Below are positions 6,116 to 7,398 of a DNA stretch of 7,398 nucleotides, piece after piece. The stretch is from assembly GCA_031271245.1 (NCBI GenBank), contig JAISWC010000327.1, forward strand, positions 1 to 7,398, read 5' to 3'. The first letter of the stretch is position 1; each line of letters starts with the position of its first letter. Source of the DNA: Tannerella sp. (GTDB taxonomy: Bacteria; Bacteroidota; Bacteroidia; Bacteroidales; Tannerellaceae). Under the pieces are notes generated by a model. It was not told the DNA's origin, did no database searches, and worked only from the letters and a program-made list of their open reading frames with translations. The position numbers and the translations under genes were made by a program.

Positions 6116-6787
6116 ATGAATATGAAACATACGGAAAAAGAATTGCAGGCGCTCAAGGAAGAAGTGAGCCACATGTGGAAACTGGTTCTTTCCCAGCTCG
6201 AAAAGGCAAAGCAGGCTTTTTTGAACGGGGAAGTCGAACTGGCGCGCGAAATCGTGAGCCGGGAAAAAAGAGTAGACGCTTTCGAACTGAAAATCGACAG
6301 CGACTGCGAAAATTACATTGCCCTGTACAGCCCGGTGGCTGTCGACTTGAGGCTGGTGCTGTCCCTGATCAAGATCAGCATTACGCTGGAGCGTATCGGC
6401 GATTTTGCCGAAAGCATTGCCCGCCACGTCATCGACCGGGATGGCTGCCTGCAGGATGCGCAAATCGTGGAAGAACTACAAGTCGAAAAAATGTTCGATA
6501 CGCTGATCGGCATGTTGTCCGACAGTTTTGTGGCGCTCGAATCGGAAAACACCCGGCTGTCGGGAAAAATCATGGCCAAAGACAACGAAATCGACATCCT
6601 TTACCGCACTTCTTTCGACATACTCACTCCTTATCTACAGGAAAATCCGGCCCGCATCCGTTGCGGACTGAAAACGATCCTGATTCTCCGCAAACTCGAA
6701 CGGATTGGCGATCACTGCAACAACATCGTCGAGGAAATTGTATTTTACGTAGACGCCAAAGTGTTGAAACACGGAGGAGGACATTAA
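6116..6787 (+). CDS. phoU: Phosphate signalling regulator PhoU
   Basis: 223 aa, the usual PhoU length. PhoU is a cytosolic, all-helical protein that links the Pst phosphate transporter to the PhoR/PhoB two-component system and keeps it off when phosphate is plentiful. The protein shows two tandem three-helix-bundle repeats. Each carries the family's metal-binding signature: LERIGDFAESIARHV (91-105) in the first half and LERIGDHCNNIVEEIVFY (194-211) in the second, with the E-x3-D pairs E92/D96 and E195/D199. The N-terminal helix HTEKELQALKEEVSHMW is typical. ATG 6116 is used; ATG 6122 (two codons later) is an equally possible start given the close P2 promoter. The response regulator follows after 19 bp. 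Unlike the common pstSCAB-phoU order, no transporter gene precedes it: the upstream neighbour is the divergent reductase operon. Function is confident by family. Confidence 0.95.
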   Translation: MNMKHTEKELQALKEEVSHMWKLVLSQLEKAKQAFLNGEVELAREIVSREKRVDAFELKIDSDCENYIALYSPVAVDLRLVLSLIKISITLERIGDFAESIARHVIDRDGCLQDAQIVEELQVEKMFDTLIGMLSDSFVALESENTRLSGKIMAKDNEIDILYRTSFDILTPYLQENPARIRCGLKTILILRKLERIGDHCNNIVEEIVFYVDAKVLKHGGGH

Positions 6788-6806
6788 CCGGCAGCAAACC
6801 GTTTCA

Positions 6807-7398
6807 ATGATGAATACAAACCGTACAAAAACAGCAAAAATCCTGGTTGTCGACGACGAACCGGTGATTTGCGAAGTCTTGGAGTTCAATCTGAGCAACG
6901 AAGGTTACGACATTACCTGCGCTCATTCGGCGGAAGAGGCGTTGAAAAAACTCTCGCCCGATCATTCGCTTATCCTTCTCGACGTGATGATGGGCGGCAT
7001 GTCGGGCTACAAATTAGCCGAAACCCTGCGGCAAAAGAAGAACGGGACACCCATTATTTTCCTGACGGCCAAGGATACGGAAAACGACATGCTGACCGGC
7101 TTCTCCGTCGGAGGCGACGACTACATCTCAAAGCCGTTTTCGATCAAAGAGGTGATTGCCCGCGTGAATGCCGTACTGCGAAGGACGGGAATAGCCGGTA
7201 AAAAGCCGGAGCGGAAACTTGTTTTTGATGATGTGGTCATTGATTTCGAATTGAAGGAACTGGTCATCGGAAACGAAAAAATCCCGCTGACGAAAACCGA
7301 ATTTGAACTGATTGTCGCGCTTTCCGAACATCCCGACCGGATTTATGCGCGCGAAGAAATCATCGACCGCGTCTGGAAAGACACGCCTTTCATTACGG
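6807..7398 (+). CDS. OmpR/PhoB-type response regulator, C-terminus cut by window end
   Basis: 197 codons are visible, with no stop before the edge; the family is usually about 230 aa, so roughly the last wing is missing. Receiver domain (10-126): KILVVDDEP (11-19) with acidic residues D16 and D17, phospho-acceptor D59 in ILLDVMM, T87 in FLTAKD, K109 in ISKPF. The DNA-binding winged helix begins about 137 and shows IPLTKTEFELIVALSEHP (159-176) and IYAREEIIDRVW (179-190), which marks the OmpR/PhoB subfamily. Position right after phoU suggests it is the PhoB-like regulator of phosphate starvation, with a partner histidine kinase perhaps downstream. Two ATGs lie in tandem (6807 and 6810), giving MMNTNRTK or MNTNRTK; the sequence does not decide between them. 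It is probably co-transcribed with phoU, as the 19-bp gap holds no promoter. PhoB identity is inferred from context. Confidence 0.93.
   Translation, partial: MMNTNRTKTAKILVVDDEPVICEVLEFNLSNEGYDITCAHSAEEALKKLSPDHSLILLDVMMGGMSGYKLAETLRQKKNGTPIIFLTAKDTENDMLTGFSVGGDDYISKPFSIKEVIARVNAVLRRTGIAGKKPERKLVFDDVVIDFELKELVIGNEKIPLTKTEFELIVALSEHPDRIYAREEIIDRVWKDTPFIT

Noticed and set aside
6175..6810. 211-codon plus-strand frame overlapping phoU
   Set aside because: Alternate frame of phoU with Arg/Pro/His-rich composition; phoU itself has both family signatures.

Overview
The window looks like chromosomal DNA of a member of the Bacteroidota, most likely Bacteroidales. Three things point there. Several start-proximal sites match the Bacteroides-type promoter (-33 TTTG, about 19-20 bp, -7 TAnnTTTG) rather than sigma70 boxes. 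Starts lack strong Shine-Dalgarno sequences. The gene content is secreted glycan-degrading enzymes with Tat or Sec signals. I cannot name the genus.

Left part, minus strand. Positions 1-354 hold the N-terminal 118 codons of a secreted GH28-type (polygalacturonase-like) glycoside hydrolase, with its own -7 element just upstream. A gene-free stretch follows (355-831). It holds an array of five TTCGRA sites at exact 11-bp spacing (about 520-577) and a long imperfect palindrome (about 700-813).

Middle part, minus strand, transcribed right to left. This is a three-gene probable operon: a Tat-signal aldo/keto reductase with two C-terminal [4Fe-4S]-type cysteine quartets (4396-5592), a Sec-exported DUF6599-type protein (3511-4383), and a Tat-signal GH38 alpha-mannosidase (832-3405). 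A near-perfect Bacteroides promoter (5638-5668) precedes the first gene. All three products are predicted to leave the cytoplasm, so the operon looks like an extracytoplasmic unit combining redox chemistry with glycoside cleavage. The substrate is unknown, and this is the best candidate here for an undescribed system.

Right part, plus strand. A divergent intergenic region (5593-6115) contains a second copy of the palindromic element (about 5787-5900), a consensus promoter (5963-5994), and a run of five heptamers at 11-bp spacing resembling a Pho box (6047-6097). That run abuts a second -7 element just ahead of phoU (6116-6787). phoU is followed after 19 bp by an OmpR/PhoB-type response regulator that runs off the window end (6807 onward). 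Together these suggest an autoregulated phosphate-signalling locus without adjacent pst transporter genes in view.

The window shows no rRNA, tRNA, CRISPR array or transposase gene.
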